This document shows, in pieces, positions 38,683-51,800 of a DNA stretch of 64,000 bases. A program made the position numbers and the translations under genes. This DNA comes from Schistosoma mansoni (taxonomy: Eukaryota; Platyhelminthes; Trematoda; Strigeidida; Schistosomatidae): assembly GCF_000237925.1 (NCBI RefSeq), contig NW_017386051.1, positions 1-64,000 of the forward strand, written 5' to 3'. How positions within the stretch are numbered: the stretch's first letter is position 1; the number at the start of each line of letters is the position of its first letter. The notes beneath the pieces are model-generated. The model worked only from the letters and a program-made list of their open reading frames with translations. It was not told the origin of the DNA and ran no database searches.

Positions 38683-39540
38683 GTGTGTAGTTGTCGTGCT
38701 TCGTTAATCATTCACCTCGATAACCGTCATAATGCAAATCTTAATGGTGCATAAAATCAGAAGGCAAAGAAAAGCGCTATCTACAGTTTTATTGACAAAT
38801 GACGTAGGCCAGAAAGTTATAAGCATATGAATAAATATCAGCGAACGAAACAAAAATGACACGCATTAGAGATGACGGGTAAGCTAACTCACTTTAATCA
38901 ATATTTATATTCAGACAAAAATAAATGACAGACATGTGATAAATAGGATAAGAAGTGTGTACACACCTACGTTCATATAAAAAATAGTCAAGGTTAATAA
39001 GTGAATAATTAACAAGGTGAAAACATGACTCATGAAGGTTAAGTGAATTGGCTTGTCCAGAATCTAGAATAAAGTATATAAGCTTAACATAACAACCGAT
39101 ACTAAAAGTGTCGTTGCCTTGATATTCCAGTTTGATAACAAGTGAATTCAACAGATACCACGGTTTCTTTTTATTAACATTATGAAATGATATTTGTATT
39201 TCCTCATTTCTTCATAGGTAACTTTAAATGGATCGACTAAAAATGTGCTTCATGTATAACAATACTCGAAAATGATTTATATCATGTATTCTATTTTAAT
39301 CGACTTAACAATAAACTGGTAACATTATATTTTACAGACCTCCTTCTAAAGTATGGATTTAAAAGTTTATTCCAATATATGTTTACAAAAGAAAGTAGAA
39401 AAAGACGTGTCCAAGTTAAGTATCGTGGCTGAAAACGGTGACATGCTTAAGGCAGTAGCTAATATTAATCATCGAACAGGTATAAGATACTAAGTTTCAA
39501 AATAGTTCTAGTTAATCTTTGGTTATTTAACTTGTTATAA
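38683..39540. other. Intergenic, nothing recognised
   Basis: AT-rich DNA with short, non-matching open frames only. Confidence 0.45.
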
Positions 39541-39905
39541 CTTGACATGCATGACATTGATCACCACCCAGTGATTAATCAATTGTGATTACATCTCAGT
39601 CCTACAGGAGGTCGGTCACGGCCCGAATAGCTCAGTGGTAATGTCGAATCCATCAGGGAGCACCAGTTCCCTCAAGATTACAGGCACACCTTGCTGACGA
39701 GTGCCAAGTAGCACGAAACCCGGGTTCAGGGTTTCCTATTGACCCCCTCTAACCACCATCTTATCTCAACATAGTGTATGCAGTGTCGAGCCACCTAGAC
39801 TAGTGGCCACATTGCAAGTTGGTCAATAGCATTCGATCAGCACTAAGAAGGACTTGACACGCATGACATTGATCACCACCCAGTCATCAATCAATTGTGT
39901 TATAA
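39541..39905 (+). mobile_element. Hammerhead element class C, flanked by a 312-bp-spaced direct repeat
   Basis: CTTGACATGCATGACATTGA and about 30 more bases at 39541 recur at 39853 with few changes, so this is one unit of a 312-bp tandem repeat plus the start of a second. Inside are a box A (TAGCTCAGTGG, 39628-39638) and a hammerhead at 39688-39732. Confidence 0.7.
39688..39732 (+). ncRNA. Hammerhead ribozyme motif, class C, core intact
   Basis: 45 nt: stem I ACCTTG/CAGGGT (six pairs, one G-U), core CTGACGA, stem II GTGC/GCAC (perfect), loop CAAGTA, GAAA, stem III CCC/GGG, cleavage site GUU. All three stems differ in sequence from classes A and B yet pair completely. Confidence 0.75.
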
Positions 39906-40129
39906 CTTTCTTCTCTGAATACTCTTGGCTTTCTCATGTTTTAGTGAGTTCGAAGAAAGTTTTTCACTTGACTTACTATATAAAGAGGTTACATGCTTTT
40001 GAGATTAGTTGATATTTAATTTTACTATTTGTAAACTCCTGTATGTTACTTACTATTTATTCCTGAGTTTTAGAGAAAAGATTTTACTATGTTGCAGATA
40101 GTGCTGAAGGCAGTTAGCAGGGCGTGGTG

Positions 40130-40690
40130 AACCTTTTTAGGTCATTACGAATATGGTTGTGGACAGACATTTAGAATCTTGCAAACTCCTTACGAGTGTT
40201 AGTGAGTTTATGAACTGACGACACGTTTTGATTTGTCCGCCCCTAACTTTCTTCCAGCCGTCTTCAACACTAGTAAGCATCGTGCGTTGTAGTAATCGGT
40301 GGTTGAGCATGAGTAATACGTGGCCCATTATTACTTACCCGGTGATCCTAGTAGATTCTGGCAATATTTCCAAGACATCTGTGACCAAATACTAGTAACT
40401 TACGAGAATCCCCTACCCTTAATGGCCACAATTCGCAGCCGTAAACTAAAACAAAACGAACTGCAGTGCAATATACTCGTCCTTTAATTGATAGATGGAT
40501 ATCTCGTCTTCACCAAATGTGACGTAAGTTGGCAAAAGCCAAACGAGCTTTTTGAATCCTTGTAGAGATTTCGCCGGACACCAACCCATAAGGGCTGATC
40601 AGACTCTCAAGATAAGTGAAATTGTCGATGCGTTTGAGATGAATCAAACAAATCTCCACAAAACCTCTTCAACTAAATTACAGGTATTTT
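40130..40690 (-). mobile_element. RTE-type LINE fragment (second family)
   Basis: Minus strand reads KRIDNFTYLESLISPYGLVS, RIQKARLAFANLRHIW, VYCTAVRFVLVYGCELWPLR and GHRCLGNIARIY, matching the C-terminal part of the LINE at 51370-54899. It is interrupted by stops. Confidence 0.75.
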
Positions 40691-40925
40691 CTTTTTACCT
40701 AATCTAAAAATTAAATCTTTACTGACAGACTTTAACTTAATTCCCGTAAATTTTTTATACAAACGTACGTTAAAGTAACAGAAAGGCTCAAGTGCTGATA
40801 ACAGAGGTTAAGTATTATTTCACAAGTTTGAAATTAGTTAAACATACATGTCAAGATTTATATACACAGTTAGTAGTATTACCAATCATATACTACTGAG
40901 AATACGTTCGAACCGTAATAAGCAA

Positions 40926-41434
40926 TCATACGGTAACAGAATACTCTGTGTTTAATAGCGAATTCATATTGAATAATAGACAGACAACGTAGTAAATATT
41001 ATTCTTTGAGTCAAAAATCAGGTGAACATTTCCAGTGTACAATCTAATATCTATTCTGGTTGGCAGTTGGAGCCAATCAATAGAGAATACTGAATCAAGA
41101 TTTCTTGCTAGTTGGGACATGTCATCAAGGTATCCCAACATTCCTGGAGGAACTGGCATTCTCAGTGAGATTTTAAACATAGGTGCCGGATTTTCTGCCG
41201 ATTACTTTCAACCATGAAACAGTTCAACTTAGTGGACATGATGTTCAGATTAGTGACTCACATTGCAACTTGATCGACAGTTCGGCCTGCATCAAAGGAC
41301 CAACTACACATGAGATGTGTCACTATTCAATGATTAATCAATTACTAGCCAATTTTCCACAATTCAACACCGTTGTTCGTAAGAAGAGATCTCTAAAAGT
41401 TTCAAATACTACATATTCAGCGAAATTCACTTGA
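40926..41434. other. Unassigned open stretch
   Basis: The minus strand is open at 40926-41180 (MFKISLRMPVPPGMLGYLDD) and the plus strand at 41035-41217 and 41183-41434. The Pro/Gly wording of the minus reading suggests transposon-derived coding sequence, but I cannot name a family and found no splice structure. Confidence 0.3.
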
Positions 41435-41454
41435 AATATAAAATATCCAACATA

Positions 41455-41730
41455 TCCTAGATCCTGGAGCCCATATGCGCCATTGGTTTGGAATCAGGGT
41501 TTTCCAACTTCCCTATGTGGACTCACCATGTCCACCAACCTGGTTAAAGCGCCGGACATTCGCTTTTCGTCCTCTCAATTTCGTAAACAACGCTCCCGCC
41601 ACGAGAAGGCAGTGAGTAGGACTTCCCTGCCAGAGAGTATATCGGCGTGGCCATGTGAGAGCATTTCGAGAGGGAGAGTGGCCCCTCCTCACTCTCGGCC
41701 GTACCAAGGTATCTGGGGGCTCACGTGTCT
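41455..41730 (-). mobile_element. LINE-derived short element, 3'-truncated copy
   Basis: Reverse copy of the 5' part of the element at 56741-57266 (shared CATGTGAGAGCATTTCGAGA and GAAGGCAGTGAGTAGGACTT). The tail side is missing, which is unusual for target-primed insertion and suggests later deletion. Confidence 0.7.
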
Positions 41731-42410
41731 CCTGAAGCATTAGAAAGAAGGCGCGAAAGGAGAATAAAAGCTTTACTCCAAGATCAGTTTGTTTACAGAA
41801 AGACGTAGGTATTTTATTTTTAGTATTACACCTGACCAATAAACATGGAGACTTCTGAGAGACTGTCAAATTTAATAACAGCGTAGATGACTATCCAAAT
41901 CAGCCTGACGTGTACCCTATCGACTTTTATTTTCCTTAAAAATTCTCTAGCAACTTCTATTGAATAATAAAATCAAGAAAATGTTTTCGTATTTCCCTAA
42001 CTCCTTAACACTACAATAAAGAATTCTTTAAGGATTTTAATAAATCAATGAAGAAATATAAATTTGAAAGAGAAAAAAAATTTATTGTAATAATCTAAAA
42101 TTATCTAAAAATGTGTTGATTAGGGACCGGGTAATAAATGTGTTCGTAATAATAATAATAATATCGATGATGATGAACACCGGGGATGAATATGGACACC
42201 AAAAAACATCAACATGGTGGAGACGATGATGCTTGAATTGTTATAAGTAATAAATAAATATAAGAATTTAGTTTTATTCCAAAAAAAAATAATAATCATA
42301 TCAAAGTATAATAAGTTCTCTTTGATGAACAGTTGTTAGTAGTATCAGTAGTGTTAGTAGTAGTAGTAGTAGTAGTAACGTACAATTTAATCATTGGATG
42401 TTTGTTTTTT
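41731..42410. other. Convergent intergenic end and 3' UTR of the GLMP-like gene
   Basis: AT-rich with AAT and GTA runs (42148-42163, 42343-42377). On the minus strand it is the 3' side of the GLMP-like gene. No gene seen. Confidence 0.5.
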
Positions 42411-42873
42411 CTAATAATCTTTTGTAATAGATTTATATGGAGGTGGATAATTATTCCAATTCATAGTAGACATATTGTTATTTGGTAAATAATCATTTTC
42501 ATTAGTTATAGTATGATAATTATTACTGATTAGTTCATGATTGGGTTGACTAACTAATTTCTCATACTGATATGGTTCAACTATACGATTATCATTTATG
42601 GAGGATAGTTCTTGTGCTACTATTGGTGAGTAACTATTAACAGCTTCATTATTACTATTATTATTATTACCAATACTAGTTAATTCAGATATTCTTTGAT
42701 AATGTCTACGTTGTATTCGACGTATTACAAAAACACTACCAATTGAGCCAACAATAATCAATAATCCACAAATAAACGCTGAAATAATCGAATTTTTGTT
42801 GCTGGTATTGTTGTCATTATCGTCATCATTTGATGGTATAATATCCGGATCACCTATACCGGCAATGAAAATC
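42411..42873 (-). CDS. GLMP: GLMP homologue, exon 6 (membrane helix and tail)
   Basis: 463 nt from a TCGTATAG acceptor to TAG. The next possible acceptor (GTATAG, six bases before GTGATCC) would give an immediate stop, which fixes the site. Encodes the acidic stretch SNDDDNDN, helix SIISAFICGLLIIVGSIGSV, basic RRIQRRHYQRI, and an Asn-rich tail ending NYPPPYKSITKDY. Confidence 0.9.
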
Positions 42874-45800
42874 CTATACGACATAATGATGCAAAAAGGA
42901 AAAAAAATGAAAAGGGGTTAAAACGAAACAAAACTAAAGGGAATTAAACAAAAAATGAAGAGAGAACAAAAAAGGATTTTCTTAAGGTAGTAAGATGATA
43001 ATTTTTTTTTCTTGATTAAACTCATCGTAGGCGAGATATTAAAATTGTTAACTAAATGCGATATTCCTCGATTGTATAGTGGTGAGTATCTCCGCCTGTC
43101 ACGTGGAAGGCCCAGGTTCGATTCCCGGTCGAGGAGTCGGTTTATGTGGGGGGAGGGCAAAATCCGACTCACACGTCCTCGTCATGCCTCCTCCTGGATT
43201 AATGGGACTGTTTCCATGAACTAACGTGAGCGGTTAATCGCGGGTGGTCGAGATCGGCCTAATCAACCACTCTACCAATACCCGAAAACGATTACGAATG
43301 CTACAAGGAGTCATTGCATAACTATTGAGGGTTCAAAAAAAGTGGTTAAATAAAAAATGAGTCTGCCCAAAAAAATAAAAACAAAAAGGCAAAAAATGGG
43401 TTGTGAGAGTTATTTAATGGTTCTGAGTAAGCAGTGCAAAAACAGCTATCCCACCCCGATAGTTGTGCCGTGATTCGATGTAGCACTCTTCTCCAAAAGG
43501 GCCTACTAGGCTTCACCATTCTATATGGCTGGAAGGGGTTAACTAAAGGATAAGTATACTTTGCTGAACAGTATGTTGATTATGAAACATGATCTATGAA
43601 AGTAGAAGATGGATGTAGATTGAATGGTTCGATAATGAGTGGTGACGTATCATAGAACAATCGGATGAGCATTTTTTCCAATTTAAAAGAAAGATGCTAG
43701 GTAAATGTGATAAGTCGGTTTATGGGAAAGTATAATATTTTTTTTATTCATAACTGAAGTGGTTGGAACTTGTAGTGTGTAAGCATAACTATAGTCTACC
43801 TTCATACTTGATGTTTGTCGGTGTAAGAGTAGTTTGGAAGAAAGCTTGAGGGTGGCGAAACTAAAACTTGACACCAGACCATGAAGTCAACAACTTATGA
43901 TATAAGTTACGATTGTAAGTGCAAACTATCTGGTTGAGTTCCGAACGACTATCGTAATCATTAGTTGAGGATATTCGACCATATGGCATAGAAATTATCA
44001 CAATGATCCAGATACATATATTGTCTTATTCGAGATTGTGATTTCTAATATTCTTCTACATATACGTTATCATTTTGCTTTCCTTATTTATATATTTTTA
44101 ATATTCAATCTTCGATTGCTTTGCTATTCATGTTGTTAAACTTATCGTGTTGATATGAAATGGCAACTTAATTTACTGTGTATTATTGTACCAGATTGTA
44201 CGTCTACCATTGGCTGACTATCTGAAATTAAGGTTAATACGTCTCCGAACACGTGAAAAATCACCTTTTCCATAGAACAATTCTGTAAATGACAACATAG
44301 TGTAAGATCATTCAAGTGGTGATTGGAATTAATCCTAAAGTAATTACACTTGATTTATATACTATAAGCGAATATTACATTCAGTACAATCGACTAGGTC
44401 TAATACACAATGCCAATTCTAAAGCTACTCACATTTCTAATTATGTGAGTAGCACATTTGTTTGTTTCATTTAACTCTGTCAAACATTCTTTTTCAGGTT
44501 TTGTTATTCAATTATCCAAGCGTTGATAACTTGCAGTGAGATGTCATCATTCCATTTAGAAAATACACATAACATAGTTCTGTTAGATAAATACTCTAAT
44601 AAAATTCAGTCTTTTAATCACCTTGGGTAACAATGCAAGCACGTTTGGAGTTCGGTTCTTATACCTTAAATACAAACTGTTACTTCCGAACTAGTCCGAA
44701 CCAACGAATAAATTAATGATAAAAAGTGTACTAGCTAAACGCATCGACCAATTTACTTATCTTAAAAATTTCATCAGCCCTGCTGAGTTGGTGTCTAATG
44801 GAATCTGAGCGTATATTCATAAAGCCCGGTTACATTTTGCGGATTTGCGTCAGCTGCGTTATAGTCTAAATGTCCATCTTTTAATTAAAGAATTAATGTA
44901 ATTGATAAGTTTGATGAACAGTGGTAATAACTCAAACGAACTTTATTGAACACTTGATATAACATCTCCATTCTCCTCTAGCCCTCGATAATACTATACA
45001 TTAGTTCGTTCTGTTATTTTACGGCTTTGAAACGTGGTGTTTGGAAAGCAAGGATATGCCTAGGTTACTAGTATTTAAATACAGATGTCTTTGAAGCACT
45101 GATCGCATTCATTTAAAGCACCGAATCATCAATGATGAATTTAAGTACATAGTACTAGGTAGAGATAGTAAGTTGATGGGGCGACGAATTTCCATCAGTT
45201 AAGGTAGTTAGGATAAGTGTAATGTATATCCAGCGACCGCTTATCTCAATGAGAGGTGAATTACGACTAAGTTGTAAGAAATCTAAGGGCGTTCAAACCG
45301 AGACGAGACATCACCCCATGAAATCACTGACTGTTAAACTAATCAGTAAAGGTAGATGCATATTATTCAGCTCAAGTTTCCACAATAATCAAATAATAAA
45401 TAAGCTTACCACGATGAATAATTTGTGTTAGTATAGTAATGTTTCGAATGAGGACTGCCTAAATTTATAATTTGTTCACGTACAGCAACGTGATTTTCAG
45501 TTGATTGATCATGAATTTGATCAAATCGATCACCATACAAAGCGAATGGTAAACCGAAATGATATGATTTTGTCTTAACATAACGATTGTCAATAGGCCG
45601 GGCAGTACCAAGTCGAACTAATTGAGCCTGAATATTTTGAGGATCGATCCAATAAGCTGCAGGAAATTGTAAGTATGCATTGGGCCGTGTAGATTGAATT
45701 ACTTTATTATCTTTTGATACTTCCAATCCTAATTGGATAAATGGTGACTGGGAAATATAATATGAAATAAAATGAATTAATAAATGAATTGTGTTATTGT

Positions 45801-48800
45801 CATACTCTCCTTACTGTAGACTAATAGTTGACCTATCAACTGTTACTATACTTTATTTCCTAATTATTATTAAACAATCATGTACCATTTGTTTTGTTCT
45901 CTGTCAGTTATGATATCATTGTTTAAAGTGTGATATCTTATTTGATGTACTATACCAGTTTAATAATCTGTGTATATGAAGTAATGAGTGTTTGAGATAG
46001 TTGTTAGTTGTGCTGACTGACTGGTGACTTCTTTACAGAGAGAGCCAATAGGATTGTAGCTTATGTTGACTTAAGGTTGACAACAGTCCAGTTTAGAACG
46101 TACAGTTGGTCAAGTCTAAAATGTTAAACTATAGATGGAATAGTAGACGCTGGATAAAAAAAATCATAGTTGGAATTCCGATTACTGAATGCAGTACGTG
46201 ATAGTCATTAGTGTCTCAAGAGATAATAGACAAACAAGAGGTAATCCATCAACAAACTATCCAAAATACTAATTTCCATGAAATCATTCTTAGCTTTGGA
46301 TTGTATGTTGAAAGTACATCGTGAAACTTATGTCTTTAGATAGTATTTTGCAGTAAAGAGTGATATGAGAATTGATATTTCCAATATAGTAATATAAGAA
46401 GTAGATTGTCCCTGTATATAAGTATAGGAGTGGGTAAGTACTTTTTATTAGCCGGTAGACCTTAGCAATGTCCACAATTTAATTTGCAAGATGATAATTC
46501 ATAGGACTTTTTAATCATGAGTTAAATTATCCCCTTTTGTAATAATAAATACTACTGATCAATGTGAGAGAGAACTCTATATAGCATTAATAGCCATCTT
46601 ATTATATTCTTTGATAAGAATCCTTACATGGAAAAGTGGAACAACTGTTCAATGGTTAAAGATATTCAACTTTCAATCACTAAATGACAAATTCGCAAAC
46701 ACTATTCTCTCATATTACTACTACCGTTTCAGAAACCAGATTGTAAGTATAACTAATACCAAATACTTGATATGTAACATAAAACTAAGTGTGTAGTATA
46801 TGCTACTTAAGTCGATAGATGTAAGTAGTATGTGGCACCAATCGAAGGTGGAATGCATGCCAGCAGATTGAGAAGATTCAATTGAAGAGAACAGAAAGTG
46901 ATTGTATTAACAACAGAATTCAGGGAATCATGAAGCATATAAAGAACAATTGATGGAAGATGTGCAGACGATGTATTTAATGTATGGTTTTCATATTTTA
47001 CAAAGATATTCCGAAATAAATTGGCCACCCCTGCCAAGTCCCGTTCGCCACATTTGAGGTCACTGCCAAACGGAGGGCGGAGAGAGTGCAGTTCTGCGGA
47101 CGCTATCACAGAGTTGGAAGGGAAGTTGCCAGCTGAGGTAGTCTCGTGCAGGGAGGGATGGCGTTGGCTGTAGCAGTTGCTGTCGACGGAGAGAAGCAGT
47201 GGGACGGTGCGGCTACTGGGCGGACATCGAATGTTGATAGCTCAGTGGGTCGCTGGAGCGCAGGTGTTAGACATTCCTGGTGCTGGGTGGACATCGGATT
47301 TAGATGACTCGGGAGGTCGACGGAGCTACGACCGGCGGATTCGACATTTTGACGAGGAGCGTGGCACAGACTGTGGTAAAGAATAAAGTGGCATGGAGAG
47401 CAGAACAATCACAGGAGCGAACGTTTAAAGAGGGGACGAGTGTGGTGTATGCTACTAATGTTTGCATATATAAGTAACATGTAACACCAGTCGAAAGTGG
47501 AACGTCTGCGACAAGAAGTTTAAGAAGATTGAAAGGAAGAAAAGACAGAAGGAAACTGAAGGCAATCAAGATAACAACAGGAATGAAGAAATAATGAAGC
47601 TTATAAAAGACAATTCAAAGAAGATGTGCGAAGATGTACGATTTTCACATTTTAATAAACCACTGTGCGATTATGCAATGAAGTTTAAATTGGTCTTCCT
47701 CCAACTGACTGTTCATTCATCACAAGTGTACATGAACCTGTATACTTGAATGAATTATAAACATTAATATTTAATGGATTTCATTATTGATATCTCTTGG
47801 CATTTTTACTCCTTTTTGATCAATACTTTATTTATCTAGTTCACAGTTAACTTATACAAACGATGTTCGCTGAGTGATATAACTGAATAGTGACTACATT
47901 GAATGAAGAAAACTCTAAATGTCACTGATTCGTTGCTTCATTTATTATGTTACTTTGTGGCGTTTTCGAAGGACCATTTTATACTATATATATATGCTTG
48001 GGTTGTGTGTTTGGTTAGATCGTGGAACATAACTTTCCCTCATTTGGACCTGGTTTTCTCCCCCTAGTTAGCAGGGCTGAGACGCCTCAGAATAGTTTAG
48101 CTTTTCTTGTCGTTGTGTTGCTGATCCCTCATTCCCTTCGCCGAATTTAGGTGATTTCGTAATCTCTCCAAATATAGCAATCTAAATGCAAAATGTTGCT
48201 ACAAGACTGATCTGGCTTAACGTCTGAACTAATAATTATAGAAAGTGAAGCAACTGGAGATGATCACTTTACTTCACCTTTGGTGGGTTGATGTGTGATG
48301 TAATCTCAGCACGACATCAGAAACTTCGGTTGGTTTTTACGAACTTGTATCGTCTATGGCATAGGCAAGATATTCATTTACAGATTAAAGAACGAGTATA
48401 CTCCATAGCAGTTTGTTCCATTCTATTCAATAGCTGTGAAATGTGACCTTTAAAAATACAGGATACGTGTAGATTACTAATATTCGAATATAGGTATCTT
48501 CGAAAGATTACTCGTATATTTTGAGACCATCGGGTTAGAAATTCTGAGGTTAGATACATAATACCGACTAAGTATGGAGAGTTAATTGATGAGGTAATGA
48601 ATTTTTATTCACTAAAATGGTTACGATATGCATTACGTAAGCCCACCCACCGACTACCTTGATGTGAGATGATAGATGTTGTAGGAGTATGTGAAAGAAA
48701 GCTAGGGTCGCCCAAACTACCAAGTCCATGGAAATACTGATTGAACCAAGTAGACGAGTCCAGATTACTTGGTGGGGGTCCGTGTGATTACCGCAATGGT

Positions 48801-51800
48801 TACAGACTTAAAATGACGTAACTCAAAATCATTCGAAACGGGGCAGATGCCTTCAATCATTGCTTTACCTTAGATACTAAATTTATAAATTCCTGGTAAA
48901 AAATTCTTTTATTTCACTAATCTATGTTTTCTACTCGAATTGTATCTTTGATACTCATTCTTTCCTATCACCATTATTACTGTTATTAATACCTCTACTA
49001 CTCTGTGATTCGTGCGGCGCATATATATATGGTGCCCTCTTGTGCCAATGTTTATGTGTTTAAATAATAATAAATAATAATAACTACTCTGTGATACGGC
49101 CTAACAATTTCAGCTTGCCATGCTAACGAGATGTGGTAACTTAAACTAATGTATATATGTGGCCAGGTTTTATGTTGTGTAAGACTAACAATTTAAGTGA
49201 CTCGGCATTATATTATTGAATGTTTATTGGTAGCAGTAGTGGTTGGTTAAATGCATTCAGTAGGAACCATGGATTTAAATCTCTTTAATTGGTTGGCAAT
49301 TGTCAGCAGTAAAGCTGCATGCATTTGCGATCTTTTTAGAGAACTACTACTTCCATCATGAGCTTTTAATCCAGGAAGTTGCCGAATATCGCAAACACAT
49401 ATACGATTGTTGGATCATTCAAAGGTCAAGTAATAATATGTACATATAAAATAATTAATATAGAATGAGAACACGATATACAGGCACCTACTATCACTAA
49501 TAATTATTTATGAAAAAAAAAATATTTTAAGTTTTAACTTTTGATCTTTCTAAAGCATCAAGAGTAATAGGAACCGATTGACAACAATCGCATTAATCCA
49601 TCCATCTTTGCTTATAATGCTTGTGAATTAGGGCTATAACGAAGCAAGCCGCACAGGATGCACATATGTTAATAAGATTGATGAATTGCAATCCTAAACA
49701 TCAATAGGAAGATTTAAACAAACAATTAATTAAAACTTCACCCATTACACAAGCTGGTGGTTATCAGGACTCAGTAGCTAAGTCGATAACGCGATGGAGT
49801 TTGAAGCGAACAGCACTAGCTTCGAGTCCCGGAGTGAACATCAACTCCGAGATGCAGGTACATCTGGTTGACGAGTCCAAAATAGGACGAAACTCGCGTC
49901 CTAGATTCCACTGCTAATCACCATTCATCTTTGCTTATAATCTTATCCAATGTTATACTCAATAATAATAAATAAGGAGTCATTTGTCAGAATCGAAATG
50001 AGACCGATCATTGTACCATACTGTGAGCTAACTGAATCTGGAAATGTATACCAGTAGACGCTGACACAGTGGTTTTAACAGAGTTTTCTTTTGTAATACA
50101 TTATTGAAGAATCTTCCATTAAAATGAAACTGTTTACATAAATACAAAAAAATTATTGAAAAAATAAAAAAAATACATCCCAATGATAAGTAGTAGTAGT
50201 AGTTTAACATACTTTTATTTTGCCTAAAGGACCATCTTCACAATATTTTTGAATAGTTGTTTTATTCCAATAATATGAATTGTCCATAAGTGAATGATTA
50301 GAAAAAATTAATAGAACAGGTGAAAAATTATCATTTGAATTGATTACTTCAACTTTGTCCAATGTTAATTCAATTAAAATACTTAAAGCATTCTCAATAC
50401 AATAATACATTTGTTTATGTGGTTGTTCCGTTGTTTTGTACACTTTAAACTGATAAGATATAAAAAGAGAGAAAGAGAGAGAATAAAAAACACAAAGAAT
50501 ATGTATATTTAGTGAATGTTATTGATTTTTTTTCAAATATTTTGATGGAGTTTTGTTGTGTGAACTGGATGGTTTAGTCGTGGAGCTTTCATCGTTATTC
50601 CGTACGACATCATCAGCACCAATATAAACTAATTCTAGTTAAATCAAGCAATTATTTAGTCAATGTAGAACCTGATAAATTTATGCACGACAACAATAAA
50701 AGTTGAGAAGAAACAAATGAATTCACAAAGTACTGTAGGTGTATACACTCTCTGTTTGTCCTTAAACCGTGAGATTAAAATCGCTTTATAACTTTATTTC
50801 TACGGACCAATTCCTTCTTCCTGTATTATATCCATATACACAATCCTTCTTTTATATATTACTACCATTGAAGTAACTACTTCTATGAATTTGTTCATCT
50901 TGTTGTGCTAATGAGGTGTGGCACCTTGGACCGATGCCCAAACCGAAACTAGTGGTTTTTTTTAGGGGGCCACACCCTGAACCTTTGACATAAAAGTCTA
51001 ATCCACAAAGCAGTGGAGCAACGTAAGGATATGAAGTCCCATGGTAGCCGGTGACCAACAACAGGTTGATACGCCATTTGTTCCTTTAGGATCCTGGAGC
51101 CCATGTGAACCATAGGTCTGAAATAAAGATTTTCCAACTCCCCTAGGTTGATCCTCCGTATCCACCAACCCAGCCACAATATTTATGGACTTGAAACTGT
51201 TGAGCCTAATGATGAAGTTATTGAAAGCAATTATTCGCTCGAATATTCTTTAATTTTGAATATTCCGTGAGGATTTTGAATTTTCATTTTGACGAGAAAC
51301 AATGCACACAAATGTCTACTAAAGTTATGAAAAAACTGAAATTTAAGAATTGGTAGACAAACCATTTATTATTTATTTATTTATTTAAACACATATATAT
51401 TGGTACAAAGGGCACCAGATACATATGCGCCACACAAAATAATGAAAGTAGGAAGAGAAGGGATGAGAAGATAAGGCGGACTAAAATGTACAACCAGAAG
51501 ACTCTTTCAGTTAAGAAAGTTAGAACCACTCTTTATGTAGAAAGTAAAAGAAGGTTGCAGGAGGATCGCCACTGGCTTCTATTCTGAGCCATATCTGATA
51601 ACGTCTCTAGCCACTGTGTTGCACCATCTCTCGGACCCCAGCCAGAGAGTCGTGAAGGACCAACAGAAGCTAGCCCTTTGCAGCTTTCTTTCATACCACG
51701 ACACCATGTCATACACTGACCTCCTCTCCGCTTTTTCCAACCAGTCCCAGAGTCGGCAAATAATGCACGACGTGGAAGTCTGTCTCTGGGACGACATTCG

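Noticed and set aside
47106-47569. Open frames of 89-100 codons on both strands in the GC-rich core at 47035-47439
   Set aside because: They lack recognisable domains and splice sites and overlap each other on opposite strands; the higher GC content makes chance open frames likely.
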